Origin: Paenibacillus sp. FSL H8-0048
GTDB taxonomy: Bacteria; Bacillota; Bacilli; Paenibacillales; Paenibacillaceae
NCBI RefSeq assembly: GCF_038002825.1
Contig: NZ_JBBODF010000001.1
Location: 1,674,001-1,738,000, forward strand
Direction: 5' to 3'
Length of the DNA stretch: 64,000 bases
The notes under the pieces were generated by a model. The model saw nothing but the letters and a program-made list of their open reading frames with translations, was not told where the DNA came from and searched no databases. The position numbers and the translations under genes were made by a program. Below, piece by piece: positions 28,089 through 38,400 of this stretch (its first letter is position 1; every line of letters starts with the position of its first letter).

Positions 28089-28919
28089 TCAGAGCTTGCC
28101 GCCCGAGGTGGCAATGCCTTCAATGAACTGCCGCTGGAACAGAATGTAGATCAGCAGCATCGGCCAGATGGCCAGCACGGAAGCCGCCATCAGCTCAGGA
28201 TAGTCCACGGAGAAGGCGCTCTGAATTTTCGCCAGGGCCGAGGAGAGGGTCGCTGCATCCGAGCTGGTGTTAACGATCATCGGCCACATCAGGTCTTTAA
28301 AGGAGAAGAGAGCCGTGAAGATGCCGAGTGCAACCAGGCCGGAGCGGACCAGCGGGAGCATTATTCTGGCGAAGGTCTGGCCGATATTACAGCCGTCGAT
28401 CTTCGCCGCCTCCTCGAGCTCCTTCGGCAGCCCCATGAAGAACTGCCGCAGCAGGAACGTGCCGAAGGCGCTGACCAGCCCGGGGAACAGCAGAGCGAAG
28501 ATCGTATTGCGCATCCCCAGCGCATCCACCATCAGATATTGCGGGATGATGAAGATCTGGGTCGGCACCATCATCTGGAACAGCACCAGACTGAAGCAGA
28601 AGTCACGCCCCGGAAATCTCAGCCTCGCAAAAGCATACGCTGCCATTGCACTGAACATCACCGCGCACAGCACCCGCAGAGCCATCATCGCAAACGTATT
28701 CCAGTACAGCATCAAAAAGTTATTTTGCCGCCAGACCTCTATGTAATTCTCCCATCTCCAGGTCCTAGGAAGGAATACAAACGGATTCATGGAGGTCGAT
28801 TCCGTCACCGTCTTGAAGGAGGTGAGCAGCATCCAGGCGAAGGGCAGAATCATTGCGGCCGCTCCCAGGAGGAGCACAGTGTGGGACAGAATACGGTTAT
28901 AACGCTTCGGATTATCCAT
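28089..28919 (-). CDS. ABC sugar permease, MalG-type
   Basis: 276 residues from the ATG at 28919, preceded by TAGGAGGGTGCAAC immediately after the previous permease's stop. Six membrane segments are expected. EAA loop ELEEAAKIDGCNIGQTFARI. Acts with the permease encoded at 28931-29842. Substrate is inferred to be an oligosaccharide; the nearby YesM/YesN pair is the likely regulator. Confidence 0.92.
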   Translation of the reverse strand: MDNPKRYNRILSHTVLLLGAAAMILPFAWMLLTSFKTVTESTSMNPFVFLPRTWRWENYIEVWRQNNFLMLYWNTFAMMALRVLCAVMFSAMAAYAFARLRFPGRDFCFSLVLFQMMVPTQIFIIPQYLMVDALGMRNTIFALLFPGLVSAFGTFLLRQFFMGLPKELEEAAKIDGCNIGQTFARIMLPLVRSGLVALGIFTALFSFKDLMWPMIVNTSSDAATLSSALAKIQSAFSVDYPELMAASVLAIWPMLLIYILFQRQFIEGIATSGGKL

Positions 28920-28930
28920 GTTGCACCCTC

Positions 28931-29842
28931 CTACATGTAGTTGACCCATTTTTTCTGCGCCCGCATCTGAAAGAACGTAATGATCATAATCAGTGTGAGC
29001 AGCACCAGTACAACTGCCGAGCCATAGCCCTTGTTCGAGTATTTGAACGAATTATTATAGAACAGATACACCAGCGATACGGTATGATCATAAGCCGGGT
29101 TGGTCACATCAATCATCATGTAGATCACGTCGAAGACCTGCATCGCCTGAATGACCGAGGTCACCACTACAAAGAACAGGGTTGGCGAGACCAGCGGCAG
29201 GGTGATCATGAAGAATTGCCGTACTCTGCTGGCCCCGTCGATATCAGACGCTTCATAAAAGTCCTTCGGGATCTCCTGCAGACCGGCGAGCAGCAGCACC
29301 ATATTGTAGCCGATCACGCTCCAGATGCCGATTATGGCGATGGAGATCAGCGCAACACGCGGATCAGTCGTCCAATTGACCGCCGGCAGGCCCACTCTGG
29401 ACAGCCCGTAATTCATCAGGCCATAATGCTGGTTGTACATCCACCGCCAGACCATGGTGACCGCTGCGGGTGCAGCGACCATCGGGATGAAGTAGATCGT
29501 GCGGTACAGCGAGCGGCCCACGAGCTTGCCGTTCAGCAGCACGGCCACCAGCATAGCGATAGCCACACTTGCAGGTACAACCAGCAGAGTATACAGCAGG
29601 GTATTACCTACAGCATGCCACACCTGCGGATCATGAATCAGCTTATTGTAATTGTCCCACCCGATGTAGATGTTGCCTTTGCCGAAGTCTCCGCTCTTGA
29701 AGAAGCTCAGGTACGCGGTCTGGATAATCGGAATAAAATTGAGCACCAGCAGCCCGAGCATGGTGGGTGCGATCAGCAGCCAGCCCCAGTACCATTCGTT
29801 CCGGGTGGCAGCTCCTATTCTTCTCTTCACGGGTTGATTCAT
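28931..29842 (-). CDS. ABC sugar permease, MalF/LplB-type
   Basis: 303 residues from the ATG at 29842 (GAGAGGTGAGTCC upstream). Hydrophobic, with EAA loop FYEASDIDGASRVRQFFMIT and the end AQKKWVNYM typical of this subfamily. A 208-bp hairpin-rich gap separates it from the upstream binding-protein gene, while it is tightly coupled to the next permease. Confidence 0.92.
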   Translation of the reverse strand: MNQPVKRRIGAATRNEWYWGWLLIAPTMLGLLVLNFIPIIQTAYLSFFKSGDFGKGNIYIGWDNYNKLIHDPQVWHAVGNTLLYTLLVVPASVAIAMLVAVLLNGKLVGRSLYRTIYFIPMVAAPAAVTMVWRWMYNQHYGLMNYGLSRVGLPAVNWTTDPRVALISIAIIGIWSVIGYNMVLLLAGLQEIPKDFYEASDIDGASRVRQFFMITLPLVSPTLFFVVVTSVIQAMQVFDVIYMMIDVTNPAYDHTVSLVYLFYNNSFKYSNKGYGSAVVLVLLTLIMIITFFQMRAQKKWVNYM

Positions 29843-29908
29843 GGACTCACCTCTCAAGCGGAAAGGATTTGCCGTCCTTGTAGGGGACGCATCGTTATAT
29901 TTCAAGTG

Positions 29909-30036
29909 GAAACGGCTTTGCCGTCCTTTTGAAGGACGGTACCGTTTCAGTGAGAAAGATAAGGATAGTTATAGCGCGAAGCATATAAATTCTTATCTTT
30001 CCAGTCAAACCCGCGGCCACCCTCAGGGCGCCGCGG
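29909..30036 (-). promoter_or_regulatory. Three consecutive hairpins between binding-protein and permease genes
   Basis: In transcript order: CCGCGGC/GCCGCGG with inner CCCT/AGGG (30036-30011), right after the binding-protein stop; AAAGATAAG/CTTATCTTT (about 30001-29954); and a two-step stem GAAACGG/CCGTTTC enclosing CCGTCC/GGACGG (29948-29909). None has a long U-tract. Such intercistronic stems are known in sugar operons (malE-malF) to keep binding-protein mRNA more abundant than permease mRNA. That role here is inference. Confidence 0.6.
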
Positions 30037-30050
30037 TCCTGTTCTCAAGC

Positions 30051-31364
30051 TTATTTCTCTTCCGCCAAGCTCTCATTCATCACCTTAGCCGCATTCTTCG
30101 CGGCTTCCGCTACCGGTATCTTGCCGGTGAACGCAGGCTTAAGCGCTTCATAGGCCTTGTCTTCCCAGACCGCCGTTGTATTGGAATAGGGACGGATCAC
30201 GCCATAGCTGACCATATCCACGAAGGCTTTGATGTTGAAGGTCTTGTTGGAATCCACCCACTTATCGGCTGCGCCTGTGTATGCGGAGATCGCTACGCCA
30301 AGCTCTGCCTGCCGCTCCTGACCTGCCTTGGAGCTCAGGTATTCCACGAACTTCCAAGCTTCCTCAGGATGCTTGGTCTTGGCATCAATGGCATTGCCGA
30401 GGCCGTTATAGATCGAGGCCTGCTTCTCCTTCTTCGGCAGCACAGCCACATCGAAATTCTTAGCCATGTATTCATTCTCCGTGAAGCCGCTCAGGTTCCA
30501 GGAGCCGAACAGCCCCATGGCCGCCTTACCGTTCTTCAGCAGATCGGCACGCTCGGCATCGCCGTAGACCTCAGGTGACAATCCCTCACGCACCAGGCCG
30601 ATATAGAAATCAAGCGCTTCAATGGTCTTGGGATCATCGTAGCCTGATTTTTTATCCGCTGTAATAATGGTTCCGCCGTTCTGATAGACGAAGTTGTAAT
30701 ACCCCTCCTGATTATGCAGCGGAGCAAGAAAGCCATAGACCCCGTCCTTTGTAAGCGTCTTGGCCGCCTGCTTCAGATCATCCCAGGTCCAATTCTCATC
30801 CGGGTGCTGAATGCCCGCCTGATCGAACAGCGTCTTGTTATACCACAGCCCGATCGTGTCAAAATCCTTCGGCACCGCGTACTGCTTGCCGTTCAGGTTA
30901 TAGATCTGGTTTAGACCTTCCGGGTAATTCTCCAGCTTCACCTCGGTGCTCTTGCCGATCCGGTCTGTGAGATCAAGCAGCATGCCGTTGCTGGCATAGC
31001 GGTAAATCTCGTTCGAGTGCATCCAGAAGACATCCGGCAGCGAGCCTCCGGTAGCTCCGGCCTCCAGCATCGTCCAATAATCGGACCAGCCGGTCACTTC
31101 AATATTGACCTTGATGTCCGGGTTCTTAGCCTCGAATTCATCGGCGATGGTCCGCAGGCCCTTCTCCTGATTGGAATCCCAGATTGCATAGGTCAGCTGG
31201 ACCTTCTCTCCGCTTGCTTGCTGTGTTGCCGCCGCCTCTGCAGGCGCGCTTGCCGATGGGGCAGCTGCCTTGTTATTGCCGTTGCCGTTGCCGTTACCGC
31301 ATGCGGTCAAGGTGGCCGCTGTAAGCAGGATGGACAATACGGCCGCTAAGCCTTTTTTCTTCAC
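30051..31364 (-). CDS. ABC sugar-binding lipoprotein
   Basis: 437 residues from the GTG at 31364, preceded by GGGGGTAATTCTA; the open frame extends upstream but without a signal peptide in place. Lipobox TLTAC with Cys22, then a Gly/Asn/Ala/Pro-rich linker and a family-1 solute-binding fold (FEAKNPDIKVNIEVTGWSDY, NGKQYAVPKDFDTIGLWYNK). First gene of the operon with permeases 28931 and 28089 and a second binding protein. A 21-bp-phased direct repeat upstream (31452-31480) is the probable operator. Confidence 0.92.
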   Translation of the reverse strand: MKKKGLAAVLSILLTAATLTACGNGNGNGNNKAAAPSASAPAEAAATQQASGEKVQLTYAIWDSNQEKGLRTIADEFEAKNPDIKVNIEVTGWSDYWTMLEAGATGGSLPDVFWMHSNEIYRYASNGMLLDLTDRIGKSTEVKLENYPEGLNQIYNLNGKQYAVPKDFDTIGLWYNKTLFDQAGIQHPDENWTWDDLKQAAKTLTKDGVYGFLAPLHNQEGYYNFVYQNGGTIITADKKSGYDDPKTIEALDFYIGLVREGLSPEVYGDAERADLLKNGKAAMGLFGSWNLSGFTENEYMAKNFDVAVLPKKEKQASIYNGLGNAIDAKTKHPEEAWKFVEYLSSKAGQERQAELGVAISAYTGAADKWVDSNKTFNIKAFVDMVSYGVIRPYSNTTAVWEDKAYEALKPAFTGKIPVAEAAKNAAKVMNESLAEEK

Positions 31365-31451
31365 TAGAATTACCCCCAACTTCCATTTAGGATATGCTGC
31401 ATCTGCTGCATCTCCAATGGTAGGCGAACCCCGCCGCTCCCGGAATGGCCG

Positions 31452-31480
31452 TTTTTTACGGAAACATTCCCTTTTTTGAC
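31452..31480 (-). promoter_or_regulatory. Probable YesN-type operator upstream of the 31364 operon
   Basis: Plus-strand reading: TTTTTTAC (31452-31459) and TTTTTTGAC (31472-31480). Their AC ends are exactly 21 bp apart, two helical turns, as expected for a dimer of an AraC-type protein. The element sits 88-116 bp before the start codon. The second half (TTCCCTTTTTT) recurs upstream of the kinase gene at nearly the same distance. Confidence 0.55.
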
Positions 31481-31497
31481 CAATCCCCGGAAGCGGC

Positions 31498-31525
31498 AAA
31501 AAGTGCACCCGCAGCGGATGCACTT
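31498..31525 (-). terminator. Terminator of the kinase-regulator operon
   Basis: Minus strand: AAGTGCATCC-GCTGC-GGGTGCACTT followed by TTTGCC; the plus-strand side begins with AAAAAGTGCAC. It lies 38 bp after the regulator stop at 31564. Confidence 0.8.
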
Positions 31526-31563
31526 CTTTTACAGACTCTGTTCTTTTTTTGACAATTGCCACT

Positions 31564-33150
31564 CTAGCCCCGGTATTCCTCAGGACTTATGCCGTTCAGC
31601 TTCTTGAACAGCTTGCTGAAATACGCGGTGTTCGGATAGCCCACGCGCTCGGCAACCTCATAGACCTTGACGTTCCTGTCCCTTAGCATGCTCTTGGCCT
31701 TCTCCATACGCAGCCGGGTCAGGAAGCTGACGAAGTTCTCGCCCGTCTCCTGCTTGAACACCCGGCTGAGATAGGAGGCATTCACGTTAATCTGCTCCGC
31801 CACCGACTGCAGCGAGATATCCTCTGCGTAGAGCCGCATCATCAGCTCACTCGCCTGCTCCGCATAGCTCCGGGAGGATTGTCCCTGCGACATCTGCGCT
31901 CTGCATTGCTCCAGATAACCGGTAATGAGCCCGTGCAGCCCCTGCAGACTCTCCTCCCCGAGGATGCTCTCATACAGGGTCAGCCCAGCCTCGTTCGGCT
32001 CGGGCAGTGCCGGGAAGCAGGACTGAATGACCGCCAGCATCCTGATATAGACTAAGCGCGCTGCCTGCTTCGTGCAGCCTTCCTGCAGCAAGGACTCCTT
32101 CAAGCGGTTCAGGAAGGCTATCGCCTCCCCGCTGCCGCTCTCTGTATCCTGCCTGAATCTGCGCAGGGCAGACTTGTCGAGGTTCAGCCGTTCTCCGCTT
32201 CTCTGCCTGCTGCGGGCCTGATCGTAGAAGCACAGGCCGCTGCCGTTCTCCAGGAACAGTGCATCCAGGGCCATGTCGGCCTCCTGGTATGCACGCTTCA
32301 GCCGGTCGAAGCCGGAGGCCGGAGCGCTGACGCCGATCGACAGGGTCAGCTTCAGGAAATCCTTCATCGCCTCTTGGATCTTGGCGGCGGCGCGTTCGAT
32401 CTCCGCGCGCACAATCCGCCCTTCCTCTCCGAGATCAAGCAGCAGCACATATTCTGCGGAATTCATGACGATGATCTCCTTCGCCCGTTTGCGGGGCAGG
32501 ATCTCCTCCAGAATATTCGCCACTGAATAGCGCAGCAGCTTCTCGTCCTGCTCCACATACTTGCGCCGCAGCTGGTCGAACCGGTTGATCCGCAGCTTCA
32601 TCAGTACCATCGGCTGATCCGGCAGGCGGATGTGCAGCGCTTCGCGCCGGGCGAGCACCTCTTCGGCGCCCTTGAAGCCGCTCAGCACTTCCTTGAACAG
32701 CATCTCCTTCAAATGCTCGATGCTCTCCCTGTAGGACCCGGGCGGCATTCCGGCGGAGCCGCCTGCGGAGAGGCGGACGGCCCGCTTTTTGACTGTCTCC
32801 AGCACATTCACCAGCTGCTGCGGCTTCATATCGCTCTTGATCAGATAGTCCGCCGCCCCAAGCCGGAGCGCCTCCTGCGCATACTGGAATTCCTCCAGAC
32901 AGCTAAGGATGACGAATTGCCCGCCGATGTCCAGCCGCCGGGCCTCGCGGATCAGCTCCAGGCCGTCCATCACCGGCATTTTGATATCCGTAATAATCAG
33001 ATCCGGCCGGTGCGTCCTGGCCAGCTCCAGCGCCTCGCGCCCGTTGGCGGCTTCGCCCAGAATCGTGAATCCTTCATCTTCCCATTGGATGATCGACTTC
33101 AGACCGATACGCATCAGCAGCTCATCATCCACGATAATCACACCCAGCAT
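31564..33150 (-). CDS. YesN-like AraC-type response regulator
   Basis: 528 residues from the ATG at 33150, 2 bp after the kinase stop and 10 nt after GGGGG; a TTG at 33156 overlapping the kinase stop is an alternative. Receiver domain with phospho-acceptor Asp55 (LIITDIKMP) and KSDM after the Lys. The C-terminal AraC domain is VAEQINVNASYLSRVFKQET and VAERVGYPNTAYFSKLFKKL. Likely activates the downstream importer operon and its own kinase-regulator operon, which share a phased direct repeat. Confidence 0.93.
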   Translation of the reverse strand: MLGVIIVDDELLMRIGLKSIIQWEDEGFTILGEAANGREALELARTHRPDLIITDIKMPVMDGLELIREARRLDIGGQFVILSCLEEFQYAQEALRLGAADYLIKSDMKPQQLVNVLETVKKRAVRLSAGGSAGMPPGSYRESIEHLKEMLFKEVLSGFKGAEEVLARREALHIRLPDQPMVLMKLRINRFDQLRRKYVEQDEKLLRYSVANILEEILPRKRAKEIIVMNSAEYVLLLDLGEEGRIVRAEIERAAAKIQEAMKDFLKLTLSIGVSAPASGFDRLKRAYQEADMALDALFLENGSGLCFYDQARSRQRSGERLNLDKSALRRFRQDTESGSGEAIAFLNRLKESLLQEGCTKQAARLVYIRMLAVIQSCFPALPEPNEAGLTLYESILGEESLQGLHGLITGYLEQCRAQMSQGQSSRSYAEQASELMMRLYAEDISLQSVAEQINVNASYLSRVFKQETGENFVSFLTRLRMEKAKSMLRDRNVKVYEVAERVGYPNTAYFSKLFKKLNGISPEEYRG

Positions 33151-33152
33151 AC

Positions 33153-34973
33153 TCAATAGTCCCCCTTCCTGTCCCGAATGGGAATGGTGATCACGAATAC
33201 TGCACCCTGCTCCGGGCTGCTCTCGAATGATACCCCATACGGCTCGCCGTATAACCGGCGTACACGCTGATGCACATTGATCACCCCGATGCCGCCGCTG
33301 TCCTCTGCGCCGCCCAGCCTGCTGCGCAGCTTCGCAGCCGCCTCAGCGCTCATGCCTGCGCCGTTGTCCTTTACCGTAATGGTGAGTTCTGCAGTTCCGG
33401 CCTGTCTGACTTCGATGGACAGCAGTCCGTCCTCCTGGTCGGCAATCCCGTGGAAGATCGCATTCTCCACCAGCGGCTGGATGCTCAGCTTCGGAATCTC
33501 CTGCTCCGCAAGGGTCTCCTCCACCTCAGAGCGGAATTCGATCCGGTTGAAATATCGCACCTTCTGAATGACGATATAATGCCTGATGTGCTCCAGCTCC
33601 TCACGGACCGGCACCAGCCGGTTGTCCGTCTTGGCGGTATAACGGAGCATGGAGATTAGCGCCCCGGTCATCTCGACAATTTTCTCCGACTGCTGCATGG
33701 TGGCGATCCATTTGACCGAATTCAAGGTATTATACAGGAAATGGGGGCTGATCTGCGCCTGCAATGCACGGATCTCGGCCTCCACCTTCTGCTCCTGCTC
33801 CACGTAGATCCGCTCCACCAGCTGCTTCAGCTCTGCAGACATCTGCTCGAACCGGCTGGCCATCACCCCGATCTCATCATTCGAGCGGACCGCCGGCAGA
33901 TTATCGAATTTCCCCTGCTCCACCAGCGTCATATTGCGGATCAGCTGCTTGATCGGACGGGTGATCAGATTCGACATATACACCGAACTGGCCAGGGCAA
34001 ACAGGATAAGCACAACAGCAATCGTCCACAGGTTGCGCTTCAGGATGTCGCCTTCGACCGCCAGCTCTTCCACCGGCATATACATATAAGTCTTCCAGTT
34101 ATGGACCTCAAACGGCGATTGGATGAGAATATAGTTCTTCCCGGCTACGCGGACTATCTGCCTGCCTGAACCTGCGGCGAGTTCTTCCTCACGCACCGGA
34201 AAGAGTGTCCTGAACGGCTTGCCGATCAGGTTATAATTGTTGTTGAATATAATCCTACCGCTGTCATCGGTAACGGTGAAGGCTGAACGGTTGCCTGCCT
34301 CCATCCGCTTGTTCAGCCGGTTGATGAAATCTATGTCTACACTTACCGCCATAACGCCGAGCAGCTTGCCGTTCTCCATATCGAAGATTTTGCGCAGATT
34401 GTAGATCGTCCAGTTGTTGTCCGCCTTGGTCTGCCGGTCCAGCCGGGTCGGCAAATCCCGCGTAATATCGTCAGAACGCAGGAATTCGGTGAACCAGTCC
34501 TCCTTGCGGGGGTTGTAGGTATAATCGACAGGCTTGTTCGGGGCCACATAGAGATCGCTGCCATTCACCAAATTGTAGACATAGATAGAAATGGCGCGGT
34601 CCTTCATTGTTATGTAGTTCATCAGCAGCTGCGTGGCCTGTAGCTCGTTCGTCACGGAGCTCTCGTGCAGATAGTTCTGCACCGGATAATTCTCCTGAGA
34701 GACGGCAGAAATGTAGCTATTGATTCCATAGCTGGCGATAAGCGAAATCTGCTTGGTGTCCTCCAGGAATTCCTCAATGCGGATATTCGACTGTCTCGTC
34801 ACATCGGCCAGCAGGTCCGTATATTTGCGTTCAAGCATCTGCTGCGAGGAGATATAGGAGTTCACGAACAGGATCACAACCGGAATCAGAATGGCCAGCA
34901 GAAAAAAGAACAGCATTTTGTTCTTCACGCTCACAAAACGGCGGCTGGGCTTCAAAGGGAAGGGTGCTTTCAA
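33153..34973 (-). CDS. YesM-like sensor histidine kinase
   Basis: 606 residues from a TTG start at 34973, with CGGAGGTTATGAC upstream. Membrane segment near 20-40, extracellular dCache-like sensor (YNPRKEDWFTEFLRSDDITR, VSVDIDFINRLNKRMEAGNR), second membrane segment near 305-325, HAMP, then ISPHFLYNTLN with His411 and an HATPase_c domain (PLVENAIFHG, DNGAGM, SGGIGVINVHQRV). Precedes and is coupled to the regulator gene. Confidence 0.92.
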   Translation of the reverse strand: MKAPFPLKPSRRFVSVKNKMLFFFLLAILIPVVILFVNSYISSQQMLERKYTDLLADVTRQSNIRIEEFLEDTKQISLIASYGINSYISAVSQENYPVQNYLHESSVTNELQATQLLMNYITMKDRAISIYVYNLVNGSDLYVAPNKPVDYTYNPRKEDWFTEFLRSDDITRDLPTRLDRQTKADNNWTIYNLRKIFDMENGKLLGVMAVSVDIDFINRLNKRMEAGNRSAFTVTDDSGRIIFNNNYNLIGKPFRTLFPVREEELAAGSGRQIVRVAGKNYILIQSPFEVHNWKTYMYMPVEELAVEGDILKRNLWTIAVVLILFALASSVYMSNLITRPIKQLIRNMTLVEQGKFDNLPAVRSNDEIGVMASRFEQMSAELKQLVERIYVEQEQKVEAEIRALQAQISPHFLYNTLNSVKWIATMQQSEKIVEMTGALISMLRYTAKTDNRLVPVREELEHIRHYIVIQKVRYFNRIEFRSEVEETLAEQEIPKLSIQPLVENAIFHGIADQEDGLLSIEVRQAGTAELTITVKDNGAGMSAEAAAKLRSRLGGAEDSGGIGVINVHQRVRRLYGEPYGVSFESSPEQGAVFVITIPIRDRKGDY

Positions 34974-35058
34974 GTCATAACCTCCGGCAGCAGAGTTTTG
35001 TGGAATACCTTTAATGATAGACTCCCGGCTGCGTTCCCGCCACCCTGCTCTGCATGTC

Positions 35059-35089
35059 TTTTTTTTACTCTTTTCGTTCCCTTTTTTAC
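35059..35089 (-). promoter_or_regulatory. Probable YesN-type operator upstream of the kinase gene
   Basis: Plus-strand reading: TTTTTTTTAC (35059-35068) and CTTTTTTAC (35081-35089). The AC ends are 21 bp apart and 95 and 116 bp from the kinase start codon; these distances are the same as for the 31452-31480 element. It lies in the 457-bp divergent region before the gene at 35431, so it could serve both directions. Confidence 0.5.
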
Positions 35090-35430
35090 ATGTACCGGAA
35101 TTACGGAGGAAGGGCTGGAAGAATTCTGCGGCTACCGCTCAAGCTCCCCGGGCTGCCCGCTCCAGGCAGTAACCCAGACACGTAAAGAAAAGAACAAAAA
35201 CAGTAAAAAAGCTTGATTTTATAGTAAGAGTCATTCCCTTAACATTCTCGGTGAAGCGAAACAGCCATGACAGGGAGGTTGCGGTGCCTATGCGGAGATA
35301 GCGGGTGAGGGGATAAGAAAGCGTTCCAAGTGCGGGGGCCTTCACGGCAGACTGTGCAGACGATCATCACCGTAAGGACATTAGGACATTAGGCAAAGGT
35401 ATCTCAAAAAACAAAAGAGGTGAGTATCTA

Positions 35431-38400
35431 TTGAGGCTATATCTTAAGCGTTCACTGATATCTATACTGGCAATTCTGACTCTCCTGCCCTCCAGTTTGG
35501 CAAGCGCTTCCAACGTTCCCCCTGCAGACCCGGTTCCTGTGGAAGATGCTGTATGGGTGACTGAGCCGGTGTTAGTAACCGATCCGGTTACGGCACCTGA
35601 TTCTGATGAAGCACCTGATGCACCGGTGGAGCCTGAGCCTGCTGTGGCTCCTGCGACCTCGTCAGGGCCAGATACGGCCGCAAGGCCGGAGGCTGCTCCT
35701 GTTCAGGAGACTGCGCCTCAAGTCCAGATGAAAGCCGCCGCTGAAGCGTCCCCGCTGTTCCAGTGGAGCTTCCGCTCCGGGCAGGTGATTGGCCGCACCT
35801 CGGTAGTGAACAGCGTCTACCCCGATGCGGCCGCTGAACGCGCCGAGCTGAAGGGAGTAGCTTCCATTGTCTATGACGAACAGCGCGGAGACGTCCTCTC
35901 CTTGCCCGGCGGCGGGAACGGTACTGCTTGGCTGAAGCTGCCCGATCAGCTCTACAGCGGGATCAAGGATGAGCTGTCCATCTCCTTTTGGGCCAACATT
36001 GACTCTTCGGCTAACGCTTATACCCGTCTGCTGTCCTCCACGATTACCGAGAAGGGGCTGACGAATGCCGGGGTAAGCGGCTGGCAGGACTCGGAGTTCA
36101 TTATGATCGCCGGGGACGGCACGTTCAGCAACCGGATCTATACCGGGACGAACCCAAGCCAGATTGCCAGCTACAAAGGCGATATCGTCTGGAACCGCAA
36201 CCCGGCCAAGGGCAAATGGCAGCAGGTGACCGTCACTATGACCAGCAGCGGAGCCTATGAGATCTACCTGAACGGCGTCCCGGTTGGCATCAAGGGACTG
36301 GATCAGAGCAAAAGCTCATCAGGTGCAACGATGGTTTCGGTACTCCAGCACTTTTTTGCGCGTGACTATCTGGACGCCCTGAAGTTCAATGCGTTCGGCA
36401 GGTCGCTCTACACCTCGGATGGAGATATCAAGGGGAGATTCGACGACCTGCGGATCTACAATGTCCAGCTCACGGCCAGTCAGGTCAGCGCACTCTATAC
36501 AGCGACCAAGCATGAAGAGGTCATTGTAACTAACCCGGCCAAAATAACAGTCGATCTCGCCGACCGCTCGCTAGGACCTGTATACCACGGGGCTTCCGGC
36601 GCTCTGTATGCCCTCAGTGAGCCGAACGTGCCGGATATCAACACGCTGATACCGATCAAGCCCTCGCATATCTCGCAGAAGCCGCCGAACGGCATCCAGC
36701 ATCCTACAGGCGATGCGCTCAGAGTGTCTGATTATTTCTTCGAGGCTGGCGGGGAAGCCGTAAATATCGTCATGCAGGATTATTACCAGCACTGGTATTA
36801 TCCTTCCAGAACGGCAGAGGAATATATCCAGGAAGCAGTCATTCCGATCACCACGGCGGTCAAAGCCTACAAGGATCAATGGGCAGCGGAGAATCCGGGC
36901 CGCAATGTCAATTCCAGCTTCATCTATATCCCGTTCAATGAGCCTGAACAGAATAATACCCGTTATCCCCAGCTGCTGTCCGACAGCCAGACGGGGAAGA
37001 ACTCCAGAGCCGTGTTCAATGCCGACTGGCTCGCCGTAGTCAAGAAGATCAAAGAAATCGATCCCGGTGCAGTCATTTCCGGCGTTAATTTGACCCAGTA
37101 CGGGGCTAAAGTCTTCGAGGATTTCATTCCCTTCTGTGTGGAGAATGATTGTCTGCCCGATATCATCAGCTGGCATATGCTGTGGGACAAAGCCTTCAAT
37201 CAGGCGGCCTCGAACGTCACAACCTTCCGAGCAGTGGAAGCGAAGTCCTTACAGCGCTATAAAGAGCTGTACCCGGACCGCCCTCTTCCCTTCCCGCTCA
37301 AAGTCGATATTAATGAATATGCGGCCACTTCAGAGATCGCTGTGGGCGGCTCGCTTATCCATTACATCGCACGTTACGATGAGCTGAAGATGAACAGCAT
37401 GCTGCCGTATTGGAATACGGCCAACTCCTACGGGTCCCTGCTCGCCGGACAGAACGAGCCGAACGGGGCATGGTGGCTCTACAAGTGGTATGCCGACATG
37501 ATGGGCGGCGACATGGCTAAGGTCAATGTGATTAACGCCAGAGCTGAGAATGACGCCTTCGGCCCCGGCCTGTACGGGTTAACTTCGATTCAAGACCAGA
37601 AGCAGCAGGTCAGTATCGCCTTCGGCGGGACCCAAGGCGACGGTCAGATCGTGTTCAACAACGTCACCGGTAACGGGAACAGCCCTTCCTTCCTGGCAGG
37701 AGCTGAAGAAGTGCATGTCTCTGTCTTCTATGCGGGTTATACCGGCCTGACCGGCTTCCTGGTGGAGCCTGCGCAGATTCTGAACCGCAATCTTCCGGTC
37801 AAGAACGGCTCGGTTACGCTGGGGATTAACCTGAATGATTACACCTCGGCCTATTATGCCGTCATTACACCAGCGGTGGGCCATGCTCCGAAGGAGACTT
37901 TCGTCAAGCGTTACGAAGCGGAGAATGCAGAGGTACAGACGAATGTGTCCAAGGTGGACCAATACCCGCGCAAGAGTACGGGGCGCTCGTCTTCGAACGG
38001 CCAGTATGTGTCAGGCATCAAGGCAGCGGACAGCCTCGTGAAATGGACTTCGGTAACCGTTCCTGCAGATGGGAACTACCGGCTGGATCTGATTGGCGGC
38101 AGCGGCGCGACCGCTTCGCTGCGTAATCAATCGAACACGGGTGATGCGAATCAGCGCATCAATTCCGAATGGTTCGTCAAAATTGACGATCAGCCGGCAG
38201 CCAAAATCGTACTGCGTGCTGACTACAATATGCAACTGCTTGGCGGCAATACGTTACTCGCCGATCTGACGGAGGGCACCCATTCCATCGGCATCAGCAG
38301 AACCAACCCGGACACGGGAGAAGCAGGCCAGGGCGAATCCACTCTGGATGCCATCGAGCTGACGTATAACGGGCTGCCTGGCGCACTTCCGAATTATCGT

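Noticed and set aside
35499..35512. cre-like GGCAAGCGCTTCCA at the start of the SLH glycosidase gene
   Set aside because: It matches 13 of 14 cre positions but lies in the signal-peptide coding sequence; similar Ala-Ser codon runs give such matches. It could still be a roadblock site, so it is noted, not called.
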